Source: Prorocentrum cordatum
Lineage: Eukaryota; Sar; Dinophyceae; Prorocentrales; Prorocentraceae
Direction of reading: 5' to 3'
Length of the DNA stretch: 52,500 nt
Assembly (NCBI GenBank): GCA_963575745.1
Contig: CAUYUJ010020605.1
Coordinates: 78,332 to 130,831 of the forward strand
Shown here: positions 11,690 through 22,781 of the stretch, in pieces
Numbering within the stretch: the stretch's first letter is position 1
Layout: each line of letters starts with the position of its first letter
Position numbers and translations under genes: made by a program
The notes under the pieces: generated by a model
The model's database searches: none
What the model saw: the letters and a program-made list of their open reading frames with translations, nothing else
Told to the model about the DNA's origin: nothing

Positions 11690-13012
11690 GGCGCCGGCGG
11701 TGAACCGTCAACCTGGTCTTTTGCGTCTTTTGCGAAGGCCGGTTCGAGCTCCCATGGGAGCAGGCCTAAACACAAAGAACCTAAACAGCGAAGCTGTACA
11801 GGAAGACAGCGAAGCTGCAAATATTAAAGCAGAGGTGCATCAAACAGCGAAGCTGTACAGATATGCACAAGACTGCCAATACACTAGAATATAAAACGAC
11901 AAAGATGATCAAAGAAGCTGTACAAGACAGCAAGAAGCCATGCGAGACCATGCAGTAACCACATATAGCGATTACCGTCTCAACACCTTCTGAAAATAAA
12001 AGCAGTGAGAGACCATGCAGTAACCACTGGTGTATACAGCGATTACCGTCTCAACACCACTGAGACAAACACAAAACTAACAACTAAAATGACGAGTACA
12101 CTTCAAAGCAATGCGAGACCATGCAGTAACCACATATAGCGACTACCGTCTCAGCACCACTGAAAGACCATGCACGTGAAACACAACGAATTTGCTGTCG
12201 ACTGTGCACAGAGTCAGGCAAGACACCCACCACTCTTTGAGCGGGAGTGGGCAAATGCAAAACTCTCATTCCGAACAAAGTGAAGATCACGCGGAGATCT
12301 TATACCAACATGCGCGCATGTCCGACACGCACACACAGCATGGCAAGAGTCAACGCAAACACAAAGTCCGAAACATGTCGTAACAACCCGCGGTAAGACA
12401 AGAGTCGTATGCTCACGTCAAATATGTGATAGCTGAATGTCTGATAACGCACTCAAGAAGTAACTCTCGGATAACTGAATGTCTGATAACGCACTCAGTA
12501 TCTTGAATCACCTGCATAACTGAATGTCTGATAACGCACTCAAGTATCTTGAATTCTGATCGATACGATTCAAAGAAAGAATGAAAACAGGCACGCCGAT
12601 ACAATGAAGAGAACCTCAATCTCAGGATACTCCAATGTCACAGAACTGTCAAAGTACCTCAATGTCAAAGAATACACACGTGTGCAAGAACAATAATGGA
12701 GAAAGCGCAATCAGGCAGTACAAACAAGTACAAAGCGACGACAGCGGCCTATGCGTTGAAGTCAGTCCCACTTCTGATGCCAAACAGAGCTGGCCTCCAG
12801 CACCTATCGTCTGTAGGCCCAAGGAGAGAAGGTCGTCGCAGCCGACGAAGTACCCGAATTTATTGCACGGCCCGCCCGCGCGCACACGGCCGCCCAGGGG
12901 GCAGCCTGAGGAGACAGGCTTGAGGAAGCCCCAGACGGGCCAGGTCGCCGCTGAGAGCCCCGAGGAGGGACAGCAGCAACCCCTGGTCACCGCCGGGAAC
13001 CTCGTAGAGCTC
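11690..13012 (-). mobile_element. D element copy 1, inserted in hairpin loop
   Basis: The left arm of a class GA hairpin (GGCGCCGGCGGTGAACC through CAACCTGGTC, 11690-11717) is followed by foreign sequence. The matching right arm (CCTGGTCACCGCCGG then acctcgtagagctcc) appears only at about 12982-13012. The interior starts with ttttgcgtcttttgcg, contains repeats of the near-palindrome cagcgaagctg (11790-11850) and three copies of 'gaccatgcagtaaccac...cgattaccgtctca' (about 11950, 12010, 12115). It also carries unrelated sequence, including a 44-bp tandem repeat, so it is probably nested. No protein is evident. The T-rich left end would be an A-rich 3' tail if the element reads on the minus strand. 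Confidence 0.6.
12427..12545 (+). repeat. ~44-bp tandem repeat, three copies
   Basis: The segment gaatgtctgataacgcactca recurs starting at 12434, 12477 and 12522, spacing 43 and 45 bp, with the second and third copies followed by a (ag)tatcttgaat segment. Lies inside D copy 1. Confidence 0.85.
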
Positions 13013-13156
13013 CTTGCGCGCGTAAGAGCGCTCAGAACCGAAGCAGAGAACTTCGCAGAACATGTTCGTGAAATCTTCAGTTTTTCATTTTTCATGTCGA
13101 GCTGAAGTTGGTTCCGCCAAGTGATTTATAGTAAAAAATGCCTCGGGAGCTCATAC

Positions 13157-14790
13157 TGGCGCCGGCGGTGAACCGTCAACCTGGTCTGCGTAGTCTGCAT
13201 TGGCCGATTCGAGCTCCCTGGAGAGCAGGCCAGGACACAGAGAACCTAAACAGCGAAGCCGTACAGGAAAACAGCGAAGCTGCAAAGATTAAAGCAGAGG
13301 CGCATCAAACAGCGAAGCTGTACAGATATGCACAAGACTGCCAGTACACGAGAAAACAACCAACAATATAGTGAGGGAAGCAATGCAGACCATAGATATG
13401 GAAGCAAAGCTAGAAGCAGTGAGAGACCATACAGTAACCACTGGTTTATACAGCGATTACCGTCTCAACACCACTGAGAAAAATGGTGGTACACAAATCC
13501 TTCGAGTAATTGTAGGCAGAATGAATTATGACGGCATTCGGCGCTGGCCACAGTTCTGGCGCGACGAAGTTATTGAAAAACACACTATAAACGTGCGAAA
13601 ATGCCCTGTGCAATTTTCGTGCCATAATAAGCATAAATCTGCACACGTCCTTTGGGCAGAAAACAATGTGTTTTACGGGGTGCGATGCGCATAACGCGAC
13701 GCACGCCCGCGGCACTCCGTCATAAATGTAAGAGAAGAAACGTGCCAAATCCTCTTTCTGGATTATGAGACCTGTCAGCGGAGAGCGGAAGGGAAGCCAG
13801 CGGGAGAGCGGGAGAAGCCCAAAGAGCCGAAGCGAGCCCAGGGGCAGAAACAGCGGGGGAAGGAGAGGGGGGGCAGACCAAAACAAGCGTGCATGATCAA
13901 ACACATGTGCATCATCTGCGCCGTTTCCGATGCTTCTTGCCGCTCCGCATCAATGCACTCCTGGAAGTAGAACTCTGAGGACCCCCCTGTTGCGAATCAT
14001 ATTCCTCGGAACTTTCAATTCCCATTTGAAGCTTGTATGCATTAACAGCCTCAAGCCTACGCTGAAACTCCTGCCTCGGGAGCCGTTGCAGCTCACGCCA
14101 AAGAGCACTTACATCGACACCGGCAAGGGCCCAGTCCCTGGCAGCTTGAGACTCAGAGCGCGTCTCACTCGGTCGATCTGCAGAACTCCCAGTCGTGGAA
14201 CTCCCTACTGCATCAGCTGAACTCCAAACCGCGGCACTCCCAACTGCAGAACTCCCAGCTGTTGAACTCCGAACTGAATCAACAACTGCATCAGCGGAAC
14301 TCCGAACTGTGGAACTTCCTAACCAAACCTTCCAGAGGCAAGCGAATAGGTCGTTGCACACAGCAACCGTTCTTAATGGCCAGCGCCCGACGCATAATGC
14401 GAGCACCTGCACTCCGTACATGCGGCATAGCGAAAAGGGACCAGAAACAGCTGCAGGTGGCAGAACCACACGGAAGCAAATGTATTGAAGACCACTCGAG
14501 GCGATCAAACGCGTGAGAGAAATGGCAATACAATATCACTCTATTAAAAATTGTTATCTCCACGCGAGGCGAAGGTACAATACAAATTGCCACCACCAAG
14601 CCGCAACAAGAAATGAATATGAGAGGCCAACAATAATAAGCAAGATGCACAGGGAGATGGGCAGTTGCGTAGGAAGAACAAAACACCCGCAGCTGCACGA
14701 CGCAGCTTGAGGAGGTCCCGACGGGCCAGGTCGCCGCTGAGAGCCCCGAGGAGGGACAGCAGCAACCTGGTCACCGCCGGGAACCTCGTA
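13157..14790 (-). mobile_element. D element copy 2, inserted in hairpin loop
   Basis: Left hairpin arm 13157-13186 ends CAACCTGGTC. The right arm resumes at about 14764 as CAACCTGGTCACCGCCGG, so the ten bases CAACCTGGTC flank the insert on both sides like a target-site duplication. The interior opens with tgcgtagtctgcattggccgattcgagctccc, matching copy 3, then the cagcgaagctg repeats and the 'cagtaaccactgg...gattaccgtctcaacaccactgag' block. From about 13.5 kb the content is unlike the other D copies and includes a separate open frame at 13.9-14.5 kb. Confidence 0.6.
13912..14508 (-). CDS. Hypothetical protein fragment, unrecognised
   Basis: A 198-codon frame. The first ~65 residues are hydrophobic/aromatic. 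The middle (about 70-115) is a Ser/Ala/Val-rich region built from imperfect 15-bp repeats of the type gaactccgaactg on the plus strand. The last ~80 residues look more protein-like: R-D-W-A-L-A-G-V-D-V-S-A-L-W-R-E-L-Q-R-L, an acidic S-S-E-E-Y-D patch, and a basic end K-K-H-R-K-R-R-R that could be a nuclear-localisation or nucleic-acid-binding tail. I recognise no family. It lies within the extra sequence of D copy 2 and may be a captured exon or a chance ORF. Confidence 0.25.
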   Translation of the reverse strand: MIASSGLQYICFRVVLPPAAVSGPFSLCRMYGVQVLALCVGRWPLRTVAVCNDLFACLWKVWLGSSTVRSSADAVVDSVRSSTAGSSAVGSAAVWSSADAVGSSTTGSSADRPSETRSESQAARDWALAGVDVSALWRELQRLPRQEFQRRLEAVNAYKLQMGIESSEEYDSQQGGPQSSTSRSALMRSGKKHRKRRR

Positions 14791-15205
14791 GAGCTCCTTG
14801 CGCGCGTAAGAGTGCTCTGAATCGAAGCAGAGAACTTCGCAGAAGATGTTCGTGAAATCTTCAGTTTTTCATTTTTCATGTCGACATGAAGTTGGTTCCC
14901 CCAAGTGTTTTTATATTAAAAGTGCGCCTACGGAGCTCATATTAAGACGCAGAGGCCCTCATAGTCTTTCACGGGTGCGAAAAATCTGGCTCCTCAAAAT
15001 GAATGGCCAAATATCTTTCAAATCCTAGCAAAACCGAACCCGAGTCGTCACATTGCCCATTCTGGCCGGGTCGACCACCTAGCTCCACCCCGCGCCGGAA
15101 TTCCTCTAGCTCCTCGATAACGAAGAGCTCCACGAGGCACCGGGGCCGGCCCTCTCTCCGCTCGAAGCGCTTCGCCCTCGCGGGAGAGGCGGGGAGGACT
15201 GGGGG

Positions 15206-15400
15206 CCGGCGGCAAGCCGTCAACCAGGTTTTTTTCGCGGTCTTTGCGATCGACTATGCGGGCCGCCAGGCCCAGTCGCAAGCAGGAAAAACGGGCGGCA
15301 TACAGAGTCAGGCAAGACACCCACCACTCTTTGAGCGGAAGTGGGCACATGCGAAACTCTTATTCCGAACAAACCAGGTCACCGCCAGGGGCCTCGTAGA
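15206..15400 (-). mobile_element. D element, short copy in hairpin loop
   Basis: Left arm CCGGCGGCAAGCCGTCAACCAGGT (15206-15229), then ttttttcgcggtctttgcg and about 130 bp sharing 'caggcaagacacccaccactctttgagcgg' wording with D copy 1. The right arm CCAGGTCACCGCC begins near 15373. Both flanks read AACCAGGT, whereas other hairpins read AACCTGGT, so the flanking repeat is copy-specific. This fits an 8-bp target duplication. The 7-T run at the left end is an A tail if read on the minus strand. Confidence 0.6.
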
Positions 15401-15469
15401 GCTTTTTTCTCGCACGGCACTGCTCGGAACACATCGAGGAAGCTTTCTCAAGCGCGAGCTGAAAAGACT

Positions 15470-15470
<1 letters not shown>

Positions 15471-15509
<39 letters not shown>
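15471..15509 (+). repeat. 39-nt poly(A) run
   Basis: An uninterrupted A run inside a class 1 unit. Sister units have only a short A-rich stretch at this position (for example gaaaaaattcgaaaaaatacgg near 16505), so it looks like expansion of an existing A tract rather than a new tail. Confidence 0.9.
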
Positions 15510-15510
<1 letters not shown>

Positions 15511-16789
15511 ACACGCTTCTCGGTTTTCACCCAAAGTCGGTTCCCCCAAGTGTTCTGATAGTAATACTGCAGCTACGGACCTGAGAATTTCACTGGCACG
15601 CTCGGCATAACCCACTACAGGTGCGAAAAAACTGGTTTCTCAAAATGAATGGTCAGATATCTTTCAAATCCTAGCAAAACCGAGCCCAAGTTGTCACATT
15701 GTCCGCCCTGGCCGGGTCGGCCAACTGGCACCGGCGGTGAGCCGTGAACCTGGTCACCGCCGGGAACCTCGTAGAGCTCCTTGCACGCGTACGAGTGCTC
15801 AGAATCGAAGCAGACAGCTTCTCGGAGCATTTCTAGAAAAACGTCAAATTTGTATTTTTCGGTGTCAACCTGATGTCGGTTCCTCCAAACGTTTCGATCG
15901 TAAAACTCTCTCTAGAGAGCTGATTATCTCTCAGAATAATTTTTTAACACTAATGCTGGACGTAAAAATCTTATATCTCGAAATACATGGTTCAATATCT
16001 TTCAAATCTTAGCAAAACCGAACCCAAGTCCTCACATTGTCCTTTCTGGTCGGGTCGACTGGCGCCGGCGGTAAACCGTCAACCTGGCTACCGCCGGGGA
16101 CCTCGTAGTGCTCCTTGCACGCTCGAGAGTGCTCGGAAAAGAAGCAGAGAGCTTCTCGGAGCATTTCTAGAAAAACGTCAAATTTGCATTTTACGGTGTC
16201 AAACTGATGAGGGTTCCTCCGTGTTTCGATAGTAAAACTCTCTCTAGAGAGCTCATTCTCTCTCAGAATAAAATTTACACACTAATGCTGGACGTAAGAA
16301 TCTGATATCTCAAAATGAATGGTTAAATAGATTTCAGATCTTAGCAAAACCGACCCCAAGTCGTCATATTGTCCGTTCTGGCCGGGTCGGCCACTGGCGC
16401 CGGCGGCGAACCGTCAACGCGGACACCGCCGGGGGCCTCGTAGAGCACTTTTCTCGCACGGCGCGGCTCGGAACACATGGAGGAAGCTTTCTCAAGCTTG
16501 AGCTGAAAAATTCGAAAAAATACGGCTTTCGGTGTTATCCAAAGTCGGTTCCTTCAAGTGTTTTGATAATAAGACTGCAGCTACGGACCTGAGAATTTGA
16601 CAGGCAGACGCGCCATTACCCACTACAGGTGCGAAAAAAGATTGGTTTCCAACACGAACTTTCAAAACTCTCACAATCTTGAGAAAAGATTATCCCGGCA
16701 AAGCAACCTAACAGCGATGTGTAGAAGCATATCTGAAAGCATTCCCCTTAAGATTGAGATGAACATCCAGATGAGATGATGCCTGCTCT

Positions 16790-17036
16790 TTTTTCAGAGG
16801 ACCGCGCTGAGGAGCGGCGTGCGAAGCGGAGAAGCTGCAAAGCGTGTAGGCTGAAAAGCATTGCAGACACGCGCAGGCTGAAAAGCATTCCGCGACACGC
16901 GCAGGTTCACCGCGCACAGCTGCACACGAGCGCAGGCTGAGAAGCACCACGCGCATGTAGGCTGAGAAGCACCACGCGAATGCAGACGGACAGACTGAAC
17001 AGCACCGCCACAACGCAACCTGCATCTCATGACTCC
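16790..17036 (-). repeat. Cluster of the 17-nt GGTGCTTCTCAGCCTGC motif
   Basis: Five variants of the motif (on the plus strand aggctgaaaagca, aggctgagaagcacc, agactgaacagcacc) occur at about 16847, 16869, 16933, 16957 and 16988, just downstream of the Helitron stop codon, all in the orientation of that gene. This could be its 3' untranslated region or the Helitron 3' flank. I could not identify a Helitron 3' hairpin with a terminal CTRR with any confidence. Confidence 0.6.
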
Positions 17037-20000
17037 TCAAGCTCGCGCAGGCCATCCCAGTTGCTGTCGGGCCTTCGCGCAAGCGATCTTCGTCGCGGCA
17101 ATCTTGTCCGTGAAGAGCTCGGCAAAGGCCTTGGCGATCTGCTCCGGGGGGCCGGATTCGATGATGCTCCGGTCAGGCAAGCCGTGGCTCAAGAGTTGGT
17201 TGAAGCTTCTGGGGCGCGACAGGCTGACGTAGTAGGCAAGCCAAATGGACTCCTTCTTGAGTCCTGGCGGAAACGTCCAGTGCACGATGAAGCCTGGGTC
17301 CGTCGTCTTGCCCTGGACGCCATGCAGAGTCCCCTGCTTTTTGGGCAGCACGGTCAACTGCGTCCTGGACACCGCGATGGCCGGGCCACCTGTCTTCGCT
17401 TTGAACTTCCAGGGGCGCGCCTGCGGGGTGATCGCGAGCACTCCGCGCAGGTCGGGGCCGGCAGGCTGAGAAGCACTGCCAGCTGTCACCGGCGCGGCCT
17501 TCAAGAAAAGTTCATCGCTGTCATCGATCTTGACATAGACGGCCTTTGGCATGTAGTAGAGTACGACCACGCCGTCCGAGACAATGGACGGGCGGCCCTC
17601 CACCGGAGGCTCCAGAGCGTGCAGCTCTATGCCTACCACTTTGCCTGGCGCGCCACGGACATACTTCGGCGGCAAGACGGATTCTGTCAGGATGACCTCC
17701 ATGCCAACGAAGAGCGGCAGCAGCCCCGGCATTTTTGCGGTAGCGCCGATGTTGGGCTCCGCGCGCATCTCGTCGTAATCAGGCTTCGCGAGGCGCGCAG
17801 CTGGTCTGTCGATTGCTGGGACGTAAAAGAGCAGCTGGCCAGCATCGTGCGCATCAAGCTTGGCCTGTGCATGCATGGCGTAAGAGACGATGCGCCACTC
17901 ATAGGCCGACTCGTACCAGCCTCGTGCTGCACGCAACCGAGGGTCCCACTGAGGTGGCTGAGCGGCTTGGCTGCTGCTGGCAGCAGGCTGAGCAGCACCG
18001 CTAGAGCTAACGACCTCTGTTTTGACGATCGCCTGCCAGCTCTCGTCAGAGATCTTTTTTCCGCCTGGAGTTCTCATGGCGTGGAGAACCTCGAGTTGCA
18101 ACGGGTCTGTAAAGCGCTGCATCTGCACGAAATCGATGACGTACTCGATGTCGGCGAGCAACTTCCTACCCTGTTGGTGTTCGTAGGATTGGCCCGCGTG
18201 AGGCGCCAGCAGGGAAGCGGTGGCGGGGACTGGCGGCAACTGGTAGAAGTCTCCGCACAAGATCTTCACAGGCATGCGTCCCCACGTCTCCTGCGGGCGC
18301 ATGTACTTCGTGGGGTCCAGGTTGTAGCGCAACGCCCTGCCGTAGGTCGTGCGCAGTGCATCTGCATGCAGCAAAGGCCCCGGCACAGCACCCAGCTCAT
18401 CGATCACGTCGACGCCGAGTGTGCCTGTGAGGCGATCCAGCTTTTTCTGCGTCTGTGGCGTCAAGCGCAGCCTGGCTGTCTGCATGGAATCCGACATGAG
18501 CAGGCCATTGGAGGAATGCATGGTCCTGCCGCGCGGGCCGAGGTTGTGTGCGGCGTGGTTGGACTGCGCCTTGCCGAGGTACCCCTGCTCGCCGAAGTAA
18601 GTGATGGCCATCGGCTCCACCACTTTGGAGAGGGTGCGCGTCTTGCCGACACCGCCTCCACCGAGCCAGATCGCTCTGTGGTTGCCTGTCGCGGACGCCA
18701 CGGGGAGGAGATGCGTTGTCTTGTCTGGTCTGCCGTCAAAACGTTTCTGCAGAGACAACGCAAACAACGCCACCGCGTCAATCTGCTCCTCCGTGCAGTG
18801 GGCATCAGTGACGAGCTTCCACGCAACAGCCGCCGGGCCCTGCATGGCCAAGAGCTGCGGAACGAGTTCTGGTTGGGCGTCCTCGGCAGCAGGCTGAGGA
18901 GCACCGCTGGGGAGCCAGTCGTCCGCAGCATCGGGCAAGATCTCTCCATCCGGGCTCGCTTGCTTCTTTTGGAGCGCAATGCTTTGCCGCTGTAGGGCGA
19001 GCATGTCAGAAAAGGTCTCGTCCAGCCGCGTGCCCTGATGTTCCCGCGCGCCGCTGCTGGCTGGCAGTGCAAAGCTGGGCTGCAGCATGCCGCTGTACGC
19101 TCGGTCGAGGTTCTTCAACTGCTTATCGGCGTAGCTGAGGCGGCCCTTCTGGTCCAAGCGCTGCAGTTGGTCTTGCTGTAGGGCCAGCTCGGTTGCTCTG
19201 ACGTGGTCCCGCAGCGGAAACCGGGAGATCTCGGTAATCTCGGCGTCCTCCACGTCCTCCTCTACGTCGCTGCCGCCGCCTCCACCCACGTCAACGAGCT
19301 CCAGCGGGACTCGCCCCTTGAGCCCTTCGGCATCGCTCGCGGAGTCTTCATCCGCCTCGAGGTGTGCAGTCGTTGCTGGCCGAGGCTTAACCCGCGCCTC
19401 CGCCGCGAGGTCCACGTGCGCCAGCACGTCTCGCGCCACGTGCGCGCAGAACTCCGCCAGGGTGCACTGTTCCTCGTGCCACCGGCAGTGGTGGTCACTG
19501 AAGGCGAGGATGCGCCGTGCCGCCTCCGCTGGCATGCGCCGCGCCAGCTGGGACCTTGCGAAGTGCGCTAGGCTGAGGAGCACCAGCTCGCCCTCCTCGA
19601 GGTTCGCCCGGGGCTCTTTCAGCTCGGAGAAGAGGGTCGTGTCCGCGAGCACGAGCCTCTTGCGGGCCAGGCGGCTCCTGGAGTCTGCGCGCGCTGCCAA
19701 CACGTGGATCTCCGCGCACCGAAGCCGCCACGCCCGCTCGAACGAGTATGGGCGCACGGCGGGGCAGTCGCAGTTCCTCAGCATATGGCTGTACTGAGTA
19801 ACGCAGCCACAAGAGAGGGGACACTCGCACGCCCAAGGCGTGAAGAGGAGGGCCTTGAAGAGCGAGTTCTGCTCGGGGTCCTGTGCCCAGGTCGGGCACT
19901 GGAAGCCATCGATGGTGGGGACGGAACTCCGCGTCAAGTGGACCTCCTGCATGCACCGCGGAGCCAAGACGTAGTGGCTGTCGAAGGCGAAGAATCGCGG

Positions 20001-22781
20001 TCCAGAAGCTTTGACCCGGCTCGGCTTCAGGACTCGCCGGACGTACATCCTGTAGACGTAGTACGGCATGGTCTGCAGGCGAGGGCCTCTGTGGGCGTAG
20101 TCGTCGGCCGTGTTCGTGCTGGTGGTGCACACGTGCATGTCCTCGCACTCCGCACCGCCACCTTGCTCATCACCAGCAGGAGTGTCTCCAGGAGGCTGAG
20201 GAGCACCGCTGGTGTCACCTGCTGCGTCCTCCTCCTCGTTGTCGGCGTCAGGGATCTGGATGCGGACTGCTTGTATTGGCACCTGATCATTATGCGTCTC
20301 CCCGCCCGAACCTTCATGGTTTAGCAAGCGTTTGCACTGCTGGCAGGCCCACTGTAGTTGTCTCGTGAAGAGCCGCACATTGTGGTGCGACTGGAGGCAG
20401 TCGCCGCCTGTGAGGATATGCACGGCCACCTCCGTCGTGGAGAGCCAGAAGCACCGGTTCGCCATCGACGCCAGGCGGATACAGACCCGCCGAGCGCGGC
20501 GAGCGAGATCCTCGCGCGTCCGGCCCCGTTTGGCCAGCGTCTGGTCCTCGCCATCAGCGCCGCCCTCACTGAGCACCTTCCGGGCTTCCTCCTCCTTCTC
20601 GTCCCTCTCCTGCTGCTCCAGACGCTGCATGCCGGTGAGCATGGACTGGAAGAGCGGCGTCATGGACTCCATCATCTTGCCCTGGTACTTCGTGATGTAG
20701 AAGTCCATCGAGAAAGCCTTCTGGAAAGCAGCTTGGAAGCTCTCCACGACAGATGCATCTGTCGGATGCAAGGAGCCACAACCGTAGAGCCACTTTTTGC
20801 GGCCGCCGAGTTGTTTGGATGAGCGCAATGCGATTGCCGACTCTGGGTTCTTCATGCTGGCCGTTTTCTTGGTAAGCCTTCTGCGCTTGGCCAGCTGAAC
20901 TGGGGCGGCCGCAGGCAGCCCGTCCTGGGCAGGCTGAGGAGCACCACCAGGCTGAAGCACTTTTGCTGCCTCGGCAGACTCGTCAGGCGCGCACATCAAG
21001 AACTGGAAATCCACGTTGCACCGGCTGGTCACTTGAGAGACGTCGTTGCTGGAGCTCCTGAACGGCTGGTCGCGTTTGACCTGGCAGCGGCACCGCTGGT
21101 TGCGGTCATCAGAGAAGTCGATGAACGGAGTCCGGACCAAAGGCTTGCCGCGCCGACGCACTCGCTTGGTGCGGCCTGCTAGACATAGCTGCTGGATGCG
21201 AAAGAACCAGAAGCGGCACGACGGGGTTCTGTTCGAGCGCAGACTCTCTTTGGCCTCGAGCTTCTTCTTGACGTACTTGACGCACGTCTCGGTGCAGTCG
21301 TGCTCGTGGTTGGAGCAGATGTTGCAAAAGAAGTCATGGCTAAACGCTACCGCCCAAGCCTCCGCATCTGCGGTAATCTCCTCGACCGAAGCCGGCGAGC
21401 CATCGGGCGTGAGGACTTCCTGAATCGCTCCATCCTCGTTCGTCTGGAAGAGGCTAGCATGGCTGGCTGCCATGGCAGGCTGAGGAGCGCCACCTAGCTG
21501 CCCGAAGCTAGTTCGTTGGCGGTAGCTTGGAAACGTAGACTGAAAGGCTCCTGTGAGCGGGAGGCCCCGGTACGCTGCAGCGCCGATTGCAGGCATCCGG
21601 TTCTCTGCGGCTGCCCGCGCTCGCTCCTCCACCAGGTGCGGCTGCTCCACTGGCGGGCCGAGAGGCACCTCGTCGCGCAGGGTGCCGTCCTCCTCTTCCC
21701 CTCCGTCCATGCGGCTCTGTCGTTGCTGCCTGGCTGTGAAAGGCTCTGGCGCGACGTCAGGAAGCCCCAGCTGCCGTGCGGGCTCGTTGGCAGCTTCGTA
21801 CTGCACGGTCTCCGCGGTGGAAAGAAGCGCAGTTCGCAGCTCCCGAGCGGCGGTGCGCAGGCCTCCGACCACTGCCGACCGCAGCCACGCCATCGTAGGC
21901 CCGATGACGCTGTGGCCTTTGCCGTGGCCGCGCGTGAAGCCCCGACCCTGTGCTTCGAAAGGCGCTTGCACATCAGTGGTGCCTGGGGCCACGCACGGCT
22001 GCAGAGACGCTGCCACGTCGTCCTCCGTTGCCACCGCCTGTCGGGCTAGCGTTGTGCGGCCAACAAACAGGCGCTCTAAGCCGATGATGTAGCGGTAGTG
22101 AAGCTCCGTCATCAACAGGAAGAACTTGGCCTGCGCCCGCGGGTCTGCTGCCACTATCTGGTGCATACGCTCCAGAGAAGGCATGGTCGGAGCTGGACTC
22201 CGCAGGTCAGGGCCAGCAGGCTGAGAAGCGCCGCCGGCTCTGGCCACCGCGCCAACCGCGCCCCCGCGAATGTCTAAGTGGCTCCGCTTTCCGGGCCCTT
22301 CGTGGAGTTGGAGGACCAACGGGCTGTACGTGTCTGCGAAGTTCGGTGTGACGAAGAAGCTGGCCGCGCCGAACTTGAGGTTGTTGCCGTGCCCGTCGAA
22401 GCGGAGTGCGGTTTTCCGCCCCTCCGTGCCAGGGACATCGGAAGTGCTAAGTAGCAACGTCCTGAGGGCAGTCTTGACCTTGGCAGGCATGCCCGGGCGT
22501 GAAATGGCGGAGCCGATGCAGTCGGCCGGCTTAGCGATGTTTAGCGCCTCCATGAAATCCTCCGCCGACGCCTCTGACAGGATCTGGAGGTCAGTGCCGA
22601 AGCCTTTCCTGCCAATCGCCGCCCGAGTGCCTTTCAAGAGCCGCAGCCGGCGGATCACGTCGCCGAAGACAGCAATGATCTCTGGCGAGCTGAAGCGGCT
22701 CTGGCAGGCTGCCTCGTAGGGCTCCTCGTCGGTCGCGAGAGAGTACTCGAGCTCCTCCAGGTTGATGAGGCGCCGTGCGAC
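17037..22781 (-). CDS. Helitron Rep/helicase, exon 2 (Rep C-terminal part and Pif1-like helicase)
   Basis: About 1,914 codons in one frame. From the 5' end: a Helitron_like_N-type block ([11 protein letters not shown], near 22350); an H-G-K-G-H segment near 21910 that sits where the HUH metal-binding motif is expected; a C-N-I-C..H-E-H-D-C zinc-type cluster near 21300; a Y-I-T-K-Y-Q-G-K segment near 20690 fitting the two-tyrosine Rep nuclease motif. Then a Pif1/RecD helicase: Walker A G-G-G-G-V-G-K-T (about 18650), D-E motif (V-I-D-E-L-G, about 18400), [10 protein letters not shown] (about 18240), a motif VI-like V-S-L-S-R-P near 17215. The start is set by splicing to exon 1, not by a start codon: the frame is open leftward of 22781 to the stop and closed upstream by TAG near 22806. 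Longer than typical plant Helitron proteins (~1,400-1,500 aa). Confidence 0.85.
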   Translation of the reverse strand, partial: VARRLINLEELEYSLATDEEPYEAACQSRFSSPEIIAVFGDVIRRLRLLKGTRAAIGRKGFGTDLQILSEASAEDFMEALNIAKPADCIGSAISRPGMPAKVKTALRTLLLSTSDVPGTEGRKTALRFDGHGNNLKFGAASFFVTPNFADTYSPLVLQLHEGPGKRSHLDIRGGAVGAVARAGGASQPAGPDLRSPAPTMPSLERMHQIVAADPRAQAKFFLLMTELHYRYIIGLERLFVGRTTLARQAVATEDDVAASLQPCVAPGTTDVQAPFEAQGRGFTRGHGKGHSVIGPTMAWLRSAVVGGLRTAARELRTALLSTAETVQYEAANEPARQLGLPDVAPEPFTARQQRQSRMDGGEEEDGTLRDEVPLGPPVEQPHLVEERARAAAENRMPAIGAAAYRGLPLTGAFQSTFPSYRQRTSFGQLGGAPQPAMAASHASLFQTNEDGAIQEVLTPDGSPASVEEITADAEAWAVAFSHDFFCNICSNHEHDCTETCVKYVKKKLEAKESLRSNRTPSCRFWFFRIQQLCLAGRTKRVRRRGKPLVRTPFIDFSDDRNQRCRCQVKRDQPFRSSSNDVSQVTSRCNVDFQFLMCAPDESAEAAKVLQPGGAPQPAQDGLPAAAPVQLAKRRRLTKKTASMKNPESAIALRSSKQLGGRKKWLYGCGSLHPTDASVVESFQAAFQKAFSMDFYITKYQGKMMESMTPLFQSMLTGMQRLEQQERDEKEEEARKVLSEGGADGEDQTLAKRGRTREDLARRARRVCIRLASMANRCFWLSTTEVAVHILTGGDCLQSHHNVRLFTRQLQWACQQCKRLLNHEGSGGETHNDQVPIQAVRIQIPDADNEEEDAAGDTSGAPQPPGDTPAGDEQGGGAECEDMHVCTTSTNTADDYAHRGPRLQTMPYYVYRMYVRRVLKPSRVKASGPRFFAFDSHYVLAPRCMQEVHLTRSSVPTIDGFQCPTWAQDPEQNSLFKALLFTPWACECPLSCGCVTQYSHMLRNCDCPAVRPYSFERAWRLRCAEIHVLAARADSRSRLARKRLVLADTTLFSELKEPRANLEEGELVLLSLAHFARSQLARRMPAEAARRILAFSDHHCRWHEEQCTLAEFCAHVARDVLAHVDLAAEARVKPRPATTAHLEADEDSASDAEGLKGRVPLELVDVGGGGGSDVEEDVEDAEITEISRFPLRDHVRATELALQQDQLQRLDQKGRLSYADKQLKNLDRAYSGMLQPSFALPASSGAREHQGTRLDETFSDMLALQRQSIALQKKQASPDGEILPDAADDWLPSGAPQPAAEDAQPELVPQLLAMQGPAAVAWKLVTDAHCTEEQIDAVALFALSLQKRFDGRPDKTTHLLPVASATGNHRAIWLGGGGVGKTRTLSKVVEPMAITYFGEQGYLGKAQSNHAAHNLGPRGRTMHSSNGLLMSDSMQTARLRLTPQTQKKLDRLTGTLGVDVIDELGAVPGPLLHADALRTTYGRALRYNLDPTKYMRPQETWGRMPVKILCGDFYQLPPVPATASLLAPHAGQSYEHQQGRKLLADIEYVIDFVQMQRFTDPLQLEVLHAMRTPGGKKISDESWQAIVKTEVVSSSGAAQPAASSSQAAQPPQWDPRLRAARGWYESAYEWRIVSYAMHAQAKLDAHDAGQLLFYVPAIDRPAARLAKPDYDEMRAEPNIGATAKMPGLLPLFVGMEVILTESVLPPKYVRGAPGKVVGIELHALEPPVEGRPSIVSDGVVVLYYMPKAVYVKIDDSDELFLKAAPVTAGSASQPAGPDLRGVLAITPQARPWKFKAKTGGPAIAVSRTQLTVLPKKQGTLHGVQGKTTDPGFIVHWTFPPGLKKESIWLAYYVSLSRPRSFNQLLSHGLPDRSIIESGPPEQIAKAFAELFTDKIAATKIACAKARQQLGWPARA

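Larger units (their letters stand above)
14791..16690 (+). repeat. Class 1 (332-bp) satellite array with hairpins
   Basis: Tandem units, each led by the hairpin, then cctcgtagagctcc, a block ending gtcggttcctccaa, a block with tctagagagctcat, and finally ggtgcgaaaaatct...aatatctttcaaat...cattgtcc...gggtcg. Hairpins at 15731, 16065 and 16400 are spaced 334 and 335 bp apart. An earlier unit (15206) has its hairpin split by a short insert. The sequence between units is single-copy only where inserts occur. No gene. Confidence 0.85.

Noticed and set aside
13190-13215. Pol III B-box-like segment in D copies (gagctcgaatcgg on the minus strand)
   Set aside because: It lies near the presumed 3' end rather than in a tRNA-like head and no A box was found, so a tRNA-derived SINE head is not supported.
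16700-16845. Helitron 3' terminus (hairpin plus CTRR)
   Set aside because: No convincing short hairpin followed by CTRR on the minus strand could be picked without comparing several copies.
16980-18995. 671-codon open frame on the plus strand
   Set aside because: It is antisense to the Pif1-like helicase part of the Helitron gene, lacks any domain pattern, and is explained by the codon bias of the real frame.
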